Shown piece by piece: positions 38,158 through 50,075 of a stretch of DNA of 64,000 bases; within the stretch, counting starts at the first letter, position 1; each line of letters begins with the position of its first letter. This stretch comes from Ceratodon purpureus (Eukaryota > Streptophyta > Bryopsida > Pseudoditrichales > Ditrichaceae): NCBI GenBank assembly GCA_014871385.1, contig CM026426.1, positions 102,257,220 to 102,321,219 of the forward strand, given 5' to 3'. Made by a program: the position numbers and the translations under genes. The notes below the pieces were generated by a model, which did not search any database, was not told the origin of the DNA, and saw only the letters and a program-made list of their open reading frames with translations.

Positions 38158-38353
38158 TGGGTGAAGTGTGAATATTTGGATGAAATCTGAGTTTTGAATG
38201 AAATCTGAGTTTTAGATGAAGTCTGAATTTGGATGAAATCTATATTTTGGATAAAATCTGAATTTTGGATGAAATTTGAATTTAAGATGAAATGTAAAAT
38301 TTGGATGAAATATAAGTTTTGGATGAAATTGGAGTTTTGGATGAATATTTGGT
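38158..38353 (+). repeat. Degenerate 18-bp tandem repeat, about 11 copies
   Basis: Units of the form TTTGGATGAAATCTGAAT, with single-base variation, follow each other for about 195 bp. Length in phase with codons gives a spurious repetitive minus-strand frame (FHPKFRF type). Confidence 0.9.
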
Positions 38354-38654
38354 TGGGGACCGTATTTGTACAAGTATAAAGTATAGAAATTATATTTATA
38401 TTTCATATCGTATTCAAAACATTGTAAAAATAAATGTATTTTACTATAGTACAAAATATCTATCCTATAATATATTCTAGAGAAAATAATATGCCAATGT
38501 ACTAATATGTAACCACAATAGTATTTCAGTAAATACTTTTTACCTCGGCAATTTGTAGTCAATCTACATTTGGCTTATCCTTCAGTAAAAGTTTAGGACT
38601 TACCATGCCAGTAATTTATTGCATCCCGGTAAGTGCTAGAGTTATAATTGATTG

Positions 38655-40331
38655 AATGTCAAACATTTGCTTCTTCAACTTCTCGTTAATATCATCTGCG
38701 TAAATATGGGCTTCTTGTACTATGTCCTCCTCCAAAGTCTTCATTTCCTTGTTCTAATCCAACTTGAGCTTCTTGTTACCCTCGTCAATGGCATCCTTCA
38801 TCATGGTAAAAATGTCCCCCTTGGTTGTACTTCCTTCTTTATGGATTGCATTTTGAAGAGCTTCAATGGTATTTACCAAACACACGTTAGTGTCATCAAA
38901 TCCGAACTTAACTAGTAAGTCTTTTGAGGGTTTTTCACTCCCCTCAAGACTTCTACGGTAGGGGGTAATTTCCATGCGGTAAGCTCCAATTTTTTCCTCT
39001 TTACCCACAAATTTCATATACCCATAGGGAGTGAGACATTCTACATTAGCACTACCATTATGCCTTAGTCCATCTTGTTTATGGAACCAAATGCTTACCA
39101 CATTTTTGATCCAAAAATCTTGCAAATCTCAAGAGAAGTAGATTCAATGCACATGAGAATAGGGATGTTGTAAAGAGTGAGGGTAAGAGCCTATTTCCTT
39201 TGCTTTTGCTCCAAAGTAAGAAAATGGCCCTTCTTCACCTGTCCATCCAAAATCTCATGGTGAGTGGAGATTTGACGGTCTTGCATCTTCTTGGCTTGTT
39301 GAGAGGTGGGTGCAACAATGTAGGCATGGTTTTGAGAAGTGCTCTTTGCACATCAACCACCTCAAACTCATGCCGTCTTCTAAAACTACTCTCTAACACA
39401 TAAAAAAAAAAAAAAAAAAAACATAGGGGAAAACACCAATTAATGTATCACTTGTTGTTTTAATGGACAAATTGTTGTTTCTAGCAATGGTATGATAGGA
39501 TTTACATACCTTACCTAATGTGCCCATGTTTAAGAGGGGATGAAGTTGAAGAATGAAATGTCTTAAACTTTTCAACATGGCAATTCCATCAACTTCGTCG
39601 TGGTGAAGGTGGAGTTTGACTATTCCAGCCCAAACACCCTTCTCTCCACCCCTCTCCACATTCATACATAAAATAGAAATGGACTCAATAAGGTTCTTAC
39701 CAAGGGGAATTTGCATGTACTCCAATCTTTTCCTCACAAGCTCCTTGACATGGTAATGAAAGATAGGGGTGTTGGGGAGTTGGAAATAAATTGATAGATA
39801 GAAATCAAGAGAAAGACAAGTAGATGGGTCAATAGGAATGTCAAAAGGTACCTGTGTGAGATTGTAGTGTTGGCCAAGGACTCCATGTGTACTTGCATTG
39901 GAATAGAGCAGTTGAGGAACACGCGGGAAGGAAATACTTACATGTTTGGGCTCTTCCGCTTCAGCTCTTGGGATGCCTCAGGTCACTTTGTCTTCCACTA
40001 TCTCATCGCAGAATATGACATCTTGTCCATTCTCTTCACTATACTTCTCCATTACCTCGAATCCTAGCTAGAGGCTGCGGTGTATATCTAGGAGGGCTCT
40101 ACAACATGGACGAGCGATGACGGTGAACGGAGATAAGATGTTACCGAGGAAGCTCCTTTCTCCCTTGACCTCTTGCTGTCGGCTGCTCCTGCTCCCGAGG
40201 TGTTTGATTTCTCCTTCAACTTGGCTGCAAGCAGCCGTTTTAGACTTTGGGTTGGCGTATCAATGTTCATCCCTCCTTCTTCAACACCAAAACATGCCAT
40301 GAAGGTTGCGTCCTTCATTTGGCTGTGGCAT
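38655..40331 (-). pseudogene. Decayed multi-exon gene of unknown function
   Basis: Exon-like blocks on the minus strand: 40318 down to about 39943, starting MKDATFMACFGVEEGG and, in another frame, FEVMEKYSEENGQDVIFCDEIVED, ending at a GTAAGT donor; a short block near 39850-39915 (LLYSNASTHGVLGQHYNL); 39510-39750 (ELVRKRLEYMQIPLGKN to HPLLNMGTLG, donor GTAAGG); 39130-39340 (ILDGQVKKGHFLTLEQKQRK, then TAG, then ALTLTLYNIPILMCIES); and 38754-39110 (LTPYGYMKFVGKEEKIG, later DIFTMMKDAIDEGNKKLKLD). Several TAG and TGA codons interrupt otherwise coherent sequence. I do not recognise the family. It could be another repeat-family gene. Confidence 0.45.
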
Positions 40332-41046
40332 CTTTAGGTCGGAACTTGCCACCTGCGGTACAGATGAACAAAACGAGGGTTTTGGGTAAGTTTACTTAGC
40401 TGTGATAAGTGGTCACGGAGTTGAGTCTTCGTAGGATTGAGGACGGCTGAAGCCGGCAGTGACAATTGCTCTCCTTGCGGGGGCGACAGTCGGTGTTCCT
40501 CGGGAGTCGGAAAGCAGAGAGACGTCGCTACTCACCTTGCTTAGGGCGGCGGGTGCTGCATGTTGGTGAGTGGGAACTTATTTGTCTGCTACGTTGGGCA
40601 GCTGATCAACCGTTCACAATTGTGAGGAATTGGGGTTGAGCAACGTTGTTGTGAGTCAGGGGCGGGGCACAACAAGGGGGCGCTGGCGCTCTGCTGCTTC
40701 GGTGCTTGGTGTGGAGAAAGAGGCGACGAAATGATGTTGTTCTGCACGCGGCGAGACGAAGCGATCGTGCACCAGGTGTTGGCACAATCAGCAAGCGAGC
40801 GGAGAGCTTCGGTGTGGGAAGGAGCAGCCGCAGAGAAAGGTCGTATGTGAGCATAGAGTGGAGAGCAGAAACCGGTGCGCTAAAAATTATAAATTTTAGG
40901 GCCAGTCCGGGGTTTAGTGTCGCCTTAGATCGCGCATTTAAAGCTCATATTTTAAAACATTTTTCGAGAGATGTCACCCTCGGTATAGGGTATTGTGAAT
41001 ATATCCGCATCAAAAAGATGTCTCATGTGCAGATATCCTCTCTTTC
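40332..41046. other. No convincing gene
   Basis: GC-moderate region with overlapping short frames on both strands and no domain. It may be the 5' region of the minus-strand relict at 38655-40331. Confidence 0.35.
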
Positions 41047-41075
41047 CATGGTTGTCATAACAGATCGACCGTCCG
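41047..41075 (+). mobile_element. hAT-type terminal repeat, same family as the MITE at 13 kb
   Basis: CATGGTTGTCATAACAGATC matches the inward-read right end of the 13-kb MITE at about 19 of 23 positions, and is followed by GTCCGTTAGTCCG-type sequence as in that element. I did not find a partner end or target duplication, so it may be a solo or truncated end. Confidence 0.55.
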
Positions 41076-41183
41076 TTAGTCCGTTAGTCAGTCATGGTGA
41101 CAAGACACACCCCCTTGTCCGTCACATAAGGGCGTTGACCGGTTGACTCACGGTAAGGGTAAAACGAATTTACCTAGCGCTAA

Positions 41184-41535
41184 ATTAGTGCGGGCGCGAG
41201 CGCGATTACGGGCCAGTGCATGTGGGCGCGAGCAGTACGACGGGTGCGAGCATTCGCACGAACGCGCTGTTACGGGCGCGTGCAGGAGTGCGGGAGAGCG
41301 AGGGCGCGTGCGTTATTTCGGCCGCGCGCGTGCGCGCACAAACAGGCACGATCCTGTTCATGGTCGCGATCACACTTATCGGGCGCGGTCATGTGGGCGC
41401 GAGCCTGGATCGGGCGCGATCGCTGCGGCGGGCGCGTGCACGTGCGAGAGGGCGACTACGCTGCATATTGCGCGGGCGGTCAGGCGCGTGCGCTGCAGGT
41501 TAGAAGGGAAAGAGCGACCTCGGGCAATATCACAA
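41184..41535 (+). repeat. CpG-rich core-motif array A
   Basis: Repeated GGGCGCGAGC or GGGCGCGTGC cores separated by unrelated 8-25-base spacers, in forward orientation. It lies 3' of the kinase-like gene. Open frames in it are by-products of the GC-rich repeat. Confidence 0.85.
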
Positions 41536-41684
41536 GAGAGGCCATGCATTTAAAGAGAGGGCAATTGTGAAGTGCAATGTTTAGTGAAAAGTTTTGCAAA
41601 ATTGTGGCAGTAAACCACTTACAAAGAATGTCCCCTCTTATAGAGAACTAGGAATATCACATTGCTGTCAGTACTTGCGTACTT

Positions 41685-43253
41685 CTAAATATTTTTGCGA
41701 TAACAACACTCTGGGATCTGGAAATTGTACGGAGGGGATGCTAGAGTAACGTGGGCCAACTGCAAGGTGGAGCGGCTCTTGGGATCGAGATTTGTGAGCT
41801 CCTTCAACACCACTGTAAATCTAGCCTTCCTCGCTGCATCCTTGAAAAGGTCGAAGTCGTCCTCGTTATTCCAAATCATATTTGCTACCACTCCAATCAA
41901 GTACGCATCAGCAGCCTGCGTATGTAGATGTCTCCTCCTTAGAGTTTCCAATGAGGTCTCCGAATTTGGCTTACCATAAGTGTACCACAACTCCACAGCG
42001 ACAAAATTACCACGTTCATTGAAGACAGCCTTACGCGCCGCTGTAGTTGGGTAACCGTACTTCGAAGGAGTTCTCTCACAAGTGCGACTTGCAATGCCCC
42101 AATCGCATACTCCTATGTAAACTTTGCTCACTTTATCCTCTGGGAAGTGAAGCAAGACGTTTCCTGGGGAGATGTCATTATGCTGCAAATACCCCTTATG
42201 GACCCGGTCCATAATACAGATGAGTGCCCAAGCTAGCTTGGCCCTATGGGTGCGGAAGGCCTTAACACGTTGAAGTGTTTCCATGGGCTGAACTGTCTTC
42301 TTGTGGATGTTACGGTTCTCAGTACCCATCGAGACAATTGACTTAAAGTTGCTCAGAAAATTTAGGAGGCAATCCCCATTCCACCAAAGCGTGTAGGCTT
42401 CCATCGTCCAGTCATTGACCGCAAAAAACTTAATAACGCCGGGATGGTCAATCCTGCAAACCATGGCTTCTATTGCTGTCTCGTACCGCTTCTCGGTCTT
42501 GTCAGTAGCCTTGGACATCTTCCCCGCAAAGACACAAGTCTCAGGTATGGTTTCCATGCCAATAATATGTAATTTTTGGACTTTACCATACCCGTCTTTA
42601 GTTGTGTTTGACTGCGGAACCACCTTGACGTTCCTTGGGACCGAGACCAGTGCTCCTCACAAGTATTTATCCATTGCGCTTTTCAGTCTAGGTTCAAGCC
42701 ATAGCCTCACCCTCGACCTATTACTGGAGAATCTCTTGCATGAATCTTGGACGTATTCGAGCTTCTCTATCTCCTCCTTTTGCGCCTGCGAGTAGCCCTC
42801 CGTCGGCTTTTTGTTGACACACTCAAACACATGCACAATGTTTGTAGTGTTTGTTATTATTTGTTGCTCCTTCCACTTAGGGAAATGATAGTAATGAATA
42901 CAATCATTATATCTCTCGGAATTATTCTGCTTTTTCCACAAATACTCTTCCAAGTGGTCCTGAAATGCCTTAATTCCCGTCTCTTCCTTGACAACGTATG
43001 TACGGATAATTGCCTCCCGTTTACGACATCTGTACCACTCCAATGTTAGCTCTCGAACAAAATCCTAGTACCGAGGAGGTGGGTAGTCCGGGTCCTTCTC
43101 ACCCGCCCGTTTCCGGTTCTTCTTTCCGGAGGAGCTCGATGACGAATTCGAGCCAGTATGAGATGGTGCTGTGGAGGTCGCCACCACCTCATCTACACGA
43201 GCATCAAGATCTACATACGCGGGACGTTTCCCGGATCCACGAGAGAGCGACAT
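41685..43253 (-). pseudogene. Protein kinase-like gene, two in-frame stops
   Basis: One minus-strand frame of 523 codons from ATG 43253 is broken by TAG 43065-43067 and TGA 42657-42659, with no frameshift. The N-terminus is Ser/Lys-rich, then a charged region (EWYRCRKREAIIRTYVVKEE) and a kinase-like domain: FAGKMSK (possible ATP-site Lys), AIEAMVCRIDHPGV (helix C Glu), HNDISPGNVLL (catalytic Asp and Asn kept; HRD is HND) and CDWGIAS (DWG for DFG). A C-terminal lobe segment DAYLIGVVANMIW follows. The glycine loop is not clear. It would phosphorylate proteins if intact. A promoter-proximal segment is shared with the hAT gene, so it may have travelled with that element; that is inference. Confidence 0.7.
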
Positions 43254-43294
43254 AGTTGGAATAATGAATTAAACACAAAAAAAAAAAACAAAAG

Positions 43295-43440
43295 TTTCCC
43301 CCCCACCCAATCTGATTGCTCCCACTTCCTGCAGTTCCAAGTAGAGCACGTGGAGTCACGAGCTACGACAAGGAGCCACCTAGAAGAGGAGACTTTGAAA
43401 AGTAGAAAATAAGGGTTAAGGGGAGCCTTGTATGCTCCCT
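43295..43440 (-). promoter_or_regulatory. Upstream region of the kinase-like gene, shared with the hAT gene
   Basis: A C-rich box (TTTCCCCCCCACCCAATC on plus) at 43295-43312 lies about 45 bp upstream of the ATG. ACAAGGAGCC and GAGGAGAC follow near 43370-43395. The same ordered boxes occur upstream of the hAT ATG at 47323-47400. A weak TATA-like sequence (CATACAAGG on minus) sits near 43428-43436, directly before array B. Confidence 0.5.
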
Positions 43441-43690
43441 TCGGATGATCGCGCCCGTAAGCGCGTACACGCGCGCACAGGACCTCTACACGCGCCCGAA
43501 CACGGACTCCACACGCGCCCGTCCGCCGCGTTTGCACGCGCCCGACGAGACTGCCCGCGTGCGCGCGCCGGTGATCTGTACGAGCCTGCTCGCTTCACGC
43601 GCTCGTGACCGTGCACGCGCCCATCTCCGTGCTCTCATTCGCCTTCTTGTACGCGCCCGTCCCCGTGCACGCGCCCGGATATGCAGCATT
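43441..43690 (-). repeat. CpG-rich core-motif array B
   Basis: The same core as array A but in the opposite orientation (CACGCGCCCG on plus), with unrelated spacers. It begins just upstream of the kinase-like promoter region. Confidence 0.85.
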
Positions 43691-44013
43691 GCATACAGTT
43701 TCGACTAGGACATACTCGTATATTGAACACAATACAAAAAAAATCAGTGGTGAATGAATCAATGGAGATATATTAACCGCATTTAGCGCTCAAAAATTAA
43801 TACATAGCACAACCATACAATTCCTTTGAGTGGGAGATACTGAACTAGATTGTCTCCAAGTAATAGTATTTGTCTACGTAATAAGAAGGTACTAGCAAAA
43901 AAAAAAAAAAAAAAAAAACTTAAAAATAACATAGTATTCTTTTTGGGGTTTTAGCCGGTTGATTTTATGGTTAGATTTACTGCTACTGCATGCGCTAAAA
44001 AAGTGACCACAGT

Positions 44014-47000
44014 CTATTTTGTCCTTGTCTTGCGGGCCTTTTTCTTGCGTGAAGGTTGTTGTTTCCGAACCAAAGTGGGCACCAATTCGTGCCGAATTAT
44101 CACATCCCAGTCATTTGGCGCCACATCACAATCCGGGTCTTCCTCATCTTAGCGCTCGTTGTCACCTTCATCCTCAGGATCACTGACCACTGGAACTCGT
44201 ACCTCTCCTTCCACCTCCGATGTAATATTGCGCACTTGGATGGAAATTTCCCCCGTATCGCCATCTATTGCACTTACCAGGCGCTTCATAGGCCTCTTCT
44301 TCCCTCCATTACCGATGGCTGTAATGCCATCTACACTGATTCCGCGTGTGCGAACAACCCCAGTTCCAGAAGATGGCCCACCTTCAGTGTACCCTCTATA
44401 GAATGGGAGGGGATCAGCTCCTGTTCTTCTGATTGTCTTTCGTGTTCTCCCACTGGATTCTTGTGATGGTGGTTTCCTAACAACTCTTTTTGAGGACTTC
44501 TTCGCACTACGCTGGGCCACACTCAATATGGCGTCGTCTATAGTTGACGCCATGGCATCCTGTTTGACGGTGGAGGTGCTACGTCAACTACCCCCAGCTC
44601 GATGGAGTGGAGGCCTCGCCGCTGTAGATGGTCTAAGGAGTCTAGCTATTTTTGCGCCCATTGACACCGTGGCCCACTGAGCCAAGCCTTCATCCACAAT
44701 TGTATCTGCTTCGTTACCCCCCATATCAGTGGGTTGCGATGGAGGCATAGTCCGTGCGGGGATCGCGTGAACTGTCCTTCTCTCCTGAGCAAGAGGAATC
44801 TCTTGGAGCAAGCTTGAGTCTCCTTCTGCTGAACCTGTTTCTCCAGTTGCCCTACCCACTAACGAGACCGGTCCAATGAGGTCCATCTGCACCCCGTCCA
44901 TGACTTCCATCACCACCTTCCTCATTGTCTTCGTCATCATCGCCAGCATGGTTATCGTTGCCAAGATGGTCCTCGCTGGATGAATCATCTGCAACCCCGT
45001 CATTGTTCTTGGGATTGATTTGGACTGGAATAGCATCTCTTTCGTCACGTGCGTCTCTTCCTTCTGCATTAGCCGCTTCATCAAAAACCGGGAGTGTGGG
45101 TAATTCGTCTCCATAAATGTTCATGTCTAGGTTTTCTTGGTCATATTCTGGTTCATTGTTGAAGTCGTACGCATCACCGTTATCATTGTGGTTGTTGCGG
45201 TCACCAGGACCGTTGCGGTTAGCGTCATCACCTCCGTCGCCATTATCGTCGTTGGGCCCATTCATGTTAACGTCCTCGTGATCATGTCCCCAGACATCAT
45301 CATCCCCATCGTCTGCGTGGTCATCCGGTATGTAATGATCGTCGTCATCTTCATCCTCTTCGCTTGGATCTCTCTCCGGATCTGACTCCTCCGACCATGC
45401 ATTGTTTTCGTACCATCTGACGGGGTTGGGCTTTAGTCGTTCCTCGTCAAACAGGGTAATCTCTGCCACGAGTTCGGCAAATGGAATTCCCATTTGCCCA
45501 CCCACTTGACGAAACACCCGATTGAGAGCCGCCTTCGCTTCTTCTATGGCTTGTAGGGCGCGATGCCCTTTGGTCCAAGGGTTGAAGAACGCCGCGGCAT
45601 AATGAAGATCGGTGTGCATCATGTCCCATCTATGGTCGAATCTCTAGCCTTGTTGCCGTGTCCGGTGAGAAAAAACAAGGGTCTCCTCGGAGACTGTACA
45701 TGTGATCCTTTAGGTTGCTCATTGTAACCCATGCCTTGCCCATTGCGGGCTGTATTCCATCGAACGTTCTGAGAGCTACCCCGGCTGGTTTTACCAAATG
45801 CTTGAAGTTGTCACACTAATGCCAGAGTCCATCATCACGGATTGTTTGACGCACTAGGCTTGCGCGTGCATGATTACGCACCCCCTCGGTTTAGTTGAAT
45901 AGACCATTGACATACTCGAACCACTCCGATGCCATCACCACTTGCTCCAAAGCAAATTTAACCTCCATAAGGCGCGCTATCATCAGATAGTTACAAGCGA
46001 ATCTGGTTTCAGCGGGAACCACCAAGGACAACTTCGGTTCAAATTTGCGGAAAAGGGCCATGGGAACATGATGTCTCCAAATGTAATGACACACGTGTTT
46101 AGCTTTGGCGACCAAATCCTTCACAAAGCGTTCTTTGCCCCAGTCCTCCATAAGAAGATCTAGAATAAGGGCACAACATCCCTCGTTGTACATGTGAGGT
46201 ACTCCTCTAGGATATTATCTATGGCGCCAAGCATGTTGCTTGCATTGTCCGTACAAATCTGGACAACATTCTGAGGGCCAATTTCTCGAATATACTTCTT
46301 CATCTCCCCCGCAATGTATCCCATTGACTTCTTCTCGCCAATCGTATCAACAAACCCAAGAAATACATCGCCTGCCGGGCATTTTAGCATGACATTCATC
46401 AATGGTCGGCGATTCACATTATCCCAACCATCAGAGGAAATGGTAGCCCCATGTAACTCGGTCGACGTTTTCGTACGTTCATCAATCTTTGCCTTGATTT
46501 GCTTCTTTTTTTCCTTGATGTGCGTTGTTTGCATCGCGTTATAGAAAGGGGGATTGTAGTCAAATCCGGCAGCCGACATTGTGCTCACCGCCTTTATAAA
46601 TCCTGGGTGTTTGGCCACGTTGAATGCGACGTTGGCTTCGTAAAAGAAGGATGCCCACAACATGTCCAGCTCCTTTTGCTTGGAGATCTGGAGTGCTTCA
46701 CTCATGTCTTGTTGCCGCAAGCTCCTAGTGGTATTCGAACCGGCCCTACTAGGTGCAGCACTAGAAACATTCCGGTCCTCTTCGGTATCATTGAACAAGG
46801 GTTCGGATCCACCGTACAGAGTGCCGTGTGTGGAAGCACTAGAACAGGGACGTTGAACTGGCGCGGGGAATGTTGGTTTTTTACCATCCACCTCCTCCTG
46901 TGTCAAAGGGCCGGGAAACTTTCCACCGCAAAACTGAAACTTCCTCTTCACTACGGTAGGTGCCTTTTGGCAAACCCTCGAGAGATTGGGCCGGTCCCAA

Positions 47001-47197
47001 CCATAATGCTGAAGGCATTTAGACTTCACGTACAAAAGCTTGTTCCTGCAATACAGACATTGGGCTTCCTTAATTGATTGTGACCCTTCCTTGAGCTTGA
47101 GCGTAAACCATGGTGCCCACTCTCTCGTACCGAGTCTCGGTACGGCTTTAGCCGGAGCAACCACTTCAACTAGTTCAACCGCTTCAAGTCGATCCAT
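44014..47197 (-). pseudogene. BED/DUF659-type hAT transposase, decayed
   Basis: ATG 47197 starts a protein with a BED-like zinc region (CLYCRNKLLYVKSKCLQHYG), then a DUF659/hAT core: DGWDNVNRRPLMNVM, VQICTDNASNMLGAI, EGCCALILDLLMEDWGKE, PAETRFACNYLMI and the C-terminal RWDMMHTDLHYAAAFFNP. A very acidic, Asn/Asp-rich segment (45100-45420) and a basic tail ending KKKARKTRTK at 44014-44016 follow. Frame changes lie near 46190, 45640 and 44870. In-frame stops are TAA 45891, TAG 45816, TGA 44584 and TAA 44149. hAT transposases cut and paste their elements in the nucleus. Inverted terminal repeats were not defined, but arrays B and C flank the gene in opposite orientation. Not active as written. 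Confidence 0.85.
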
Positions 47198-47319
47198 AGT
47201 GATTGATTAGGGAAGTCTCCGGACTAATAGGACCAGTAGAACCTCAAGATTATTATGTGATATAATTTAGTGTGTCTGAAAAATGCTTGACAAATTGATT
47301 TATGGAGAGAAAAATTTTT

Positions 47320-47450
47320 ACATTCCCCCCACCCAAATCAAGTGTCTCCCCAAGCTGACAGTTTCAAGCAAGGAGCCCTCAAGGAGACCGAGGACATGAA
47401 ACACGCAAGGAGGTAAGGTGGATGTCAAATCAGGAGGGCACTTTATATAC
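47320..47450 (-). promoter_or_regulatory. Putative hAT gene promoter with TATA box
   Basis: On minus, TATATAAA at 47442-47449 lies about 245 bp upstream of the hAT ATG and a few bases from array C. Downstream come CAAGGAGCC-type sequence (47372-47381) and the C-rich box TTCCCCCCACCCAAATC (47323-47339), both shared with the kinase-like gene. Function is inferred from position. Confidence 0.55.
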
Positions 47451-47454
47451 TGCC

Positions 47455-47760
47455 GCCCGCGGACGGGAAGTACAATTCGGACAGGCGCGATCTAACGGGC
47501 GCACTCCGAAGCGAACGGGCGGGCGCAGGTGGGTGCTTGCGATTGCAGGCTTCATGGCGGATTGTGCGCGCGAGAGAAGACGCGCGGGCGCGAGCGCTAG
47601 AGAGCGGATGCGCGCGTGCGCAATGCGTTTTCACGAGCGTAGTCGGGACGAAGCGGGCGCGCAATGACGGGCGAATGCAGGCGCGGGGGCGCATTGATGG
47701 TCGAGTGCGGGCGCGCACGAGCAAGCGCGAGCAGACAGGCGAGATCGATTTGGCGCGCTC
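47455..47760 (+). repeat. CpG-rich core-motif array C
   Basis: Forward-oriented CGGGCGC-type cores with unrelated spacers, starting next to the minus-strand TATA box. It ends in GCGCGCTCAATTCACTGAG, the same ending as array D. Confidence 0.85.
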
Positions 47761-48968
47761 AATTCACTGAGAAGAAATAACAATGAGAGGGAAAAATGAA
47801 TATTTTTTTAAAAAATTAAACTGTTTGACCTCCAAGACCGTTAACATCTACAAAAAATAAGAGGAATCCTATTTAGATTTCAGATCGTGACACATTTGAA
47901 GCCACTTAATGGCCCACCCCATTCACACATGTCTAAGAACTGGAGCAAGTGGTCAACTGACTCTGTATGTGTCTGCCCTGTCAATGGAAGGCAAGTCGTT
48001 TTAACTTAACCTCGGGCAGATTTAACTAAAACTATGGGATAAATTTCTCTAGTTACCGCGTTAATCCGGTGAAAATTGCACGCGCGCGCGCACGCGGCGT
48101 CGTTGGGGACGGGTGCGAGCAGTCGCACGAGCAGTTGGGCAGATCCAAAGGATCGCGCGCACGTGAGCAGACGGGCGCGCGAGATCAGTTGTGGGTGCGA
48201 GCGCTGGAGGGCGGGTGCGAGCTGGGCGAGTTGCGTTACGCGCGCGATCAGTTGCCGCGTGCGCGAGTGCAATCGAGACAAAGCGGGCGGTCGCGAGCGC
48301 GCACGGACGGGCGAATGCGAGCGCGCACGCGCGAGCGCTAACGAACGGGCGAGATTGAACTGGCGCGCGCAATTCACTAAGAAGAAATGATAATGAAAGA
48401 AAAAAATCAAAAAAAATATTACAAACTTAGAATGTGTGAACTCTATATAGGTTAACATCTTTAAAAAAAAGGGGGAATCCTATTTAAATTTAAGATTGAG
48501 ACACATTTGAAGCCTGTCAACGACCCACCCCATTCACACATGACTAAGAACTGGGGCAAGTGGTCCACATGCTCTCCAAGTGTGTACCCTCTCAGTGGAA
48601 GGTAAGTCGTTTTAAGTTAACCTCGAGCAGAGTTAACTAAAACTATGGGATAAATTTTTTCTAGTTACCGCGTTAGTCTAGTCATAAGCGCTCGCGCGCG
48701 CGCACGCGGCGTAGCTGGGGACGGGCGCGAGCAGTCGCGCGCGAGCAGTTCGGCGCGAGCTGGGCGCAAGCAGTTGGGCGGGCTCGTAACCGCGCGTGGA
48801 AGGCGGGCGCGCGCGATTAATTGCGAGCACGAGCGCGCGTGGGCGGCTGCGCGCGAGCATGGGCGAGTCCAATGGGGCGAGCGCGGGCGCGATTGCGCGG
48901 GCGCCTGCAGGCGCCTGCAGGCGCGGACGGGCGGGCGTGATCGAACGGGCGCATGCAAAGAAATTTAA
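47757..48968 (+). repeat. Tandem duplication of about 610 bp, each unit containing an array
   Basis: Unit 1 (about 47757-48366) and unit 2 (about 48367-48968) share the same order: CAATTCACT.AGAAGAAAT, GGAATCCTATTTA, GACACATTTGAAGCC, CCACCCCATTCACACATG, AAGTCGTTTTAA, ACTAAAACTATGGGATAAAT, GTTACCGCGTTA, then an array (D at about 48070-48370, E at about 48680-48960) of GGGCGCGAGC cores. No gene. Divergence is modest, so the duplication is relatively young. Confidence 0.85.
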
Positions 48969-49144
48969 AAAGCCCGCATATTGGAAGTTAAAAAAAATAA
49001 AATTAAAAAATCAAGGGAGAGTATGGACTACGGTGAAATATAATTCAATAGTATGGGAGATTGGTGGAGCTATTAGTATAAAAATAATTAAATCAAATAG
49101 GCATTCAAATTATAAAATAATGTTAACCTCAAGAAAAAAAACCA

Positions 49145-49500
49145 ATTAATGAGTGTAGCAGTATTAAATAAAAAAAAGGAGATAGGATGAGGGAGTGGTG
49201 GAATTAGAAAAATGAACAAACTAAATGAGAGAAGGAATTAAATGAAAGGGTAGTGTTGAAAGAAGGAATTAGAAAAAACAAATTAAAGAGAATAGGAGTA
49301 TTAAATAAAAACAATGGGATAGGATGGGGGAGTGGTGGAATTAGAAAAATGAACGGACAAAATGAGAGAAGGAATTAAATGAAAGCATAGTGTTCTAAGA
49401 GGGAAAGGAAAAAAGTAAAAAAAAAATTACTGAGTGTAAGAGTATTAAATAAAAATAAGGGGATAGGATGAGAGGTGGTGGAATTAGACAAATTATTTCA
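49145..49500 (+). repeat. Tandem repeat, about 140-bp unit, nearly three copies
   Basis: Units start at about 49161, 49298 and 49442 with GTATTAAATAAAA, then GGATAGGATG, GTGGTGGAATTAGA and GAAGGAATTAAATGAAAG. AT-rich and non-coding. Confidence 0.8.
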
Positions 49501-49514
49501 GTGATTTTGTTGGA

Positions 49515-50075
49515 ATGTTCGGGCGCGTGCAGAACGAACGCGAGCATTGACGGGCGTGGGCGCGTACAGGCGCGTGCAAATGGAAAGAGGGAGTTCGACG
49601 AGGGAAGTCAGTTGCATGATACGGTTGCAGTGCTCGCGCGCGTGCAATAACGGGCGCGAGCAGTCGGGCGCGAGCAAAACCTCACCAGAACGCAAGAGAC
49701 ATTGTTGGAGGGGGGGGGGGGGGAATTAGTTCCAGGATTTGGAATCCATGCACCGGCTAGTGGCTCGACGGGCGCGCGCAAATGGGAAGACGGATTTCGA
49801 GGAGGAAAATTCTTAGGCAATTTTCTGGTTGCATTGCTCGCGCGCGAGCAATGATGGGCTCGAGCAGTCGAGCGAGTGCAACATCGGGCGCGAGCAGAAC
49901 GCGAGAGCCATTGTGGGGGTGAGTGCATGAGTTTCCAAGAATCGGTTTCCGTGCGCGCGCCCGTGGTTCGACGGGCGCGTACCCAAGCTCACAGAAGAGT
50001 GTTCTCGCCGGGGACTAGTTTGAGCGCGCGCGGGCACGCGCAAACGCGCGCGTGCATGCGGGCGGGTTCACAGTT
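49515..50075 (+). repeat. CpG-rich core-motif arrays F and G
   Basis: Two forward-oriented blocks (about 49515-49680 and 49760-50075) of GGGCGCGAGC/GGGCGCGTGC cores with unrelated spacers, separated by a G-run (about 49709-49723). From 50076 to 50477 there is no gene. Confidence 0.8.

Noticed and set aside
41143..41570. Several overlapping open frames of 95-136 codons, rich in Arg and Ala, in array A (and similar frames in arrays B-H)
   Set aside because: They appear in several frames and on both strands at once because the GC-rich repeat lacks stop codons. No start context, domain or conservation.
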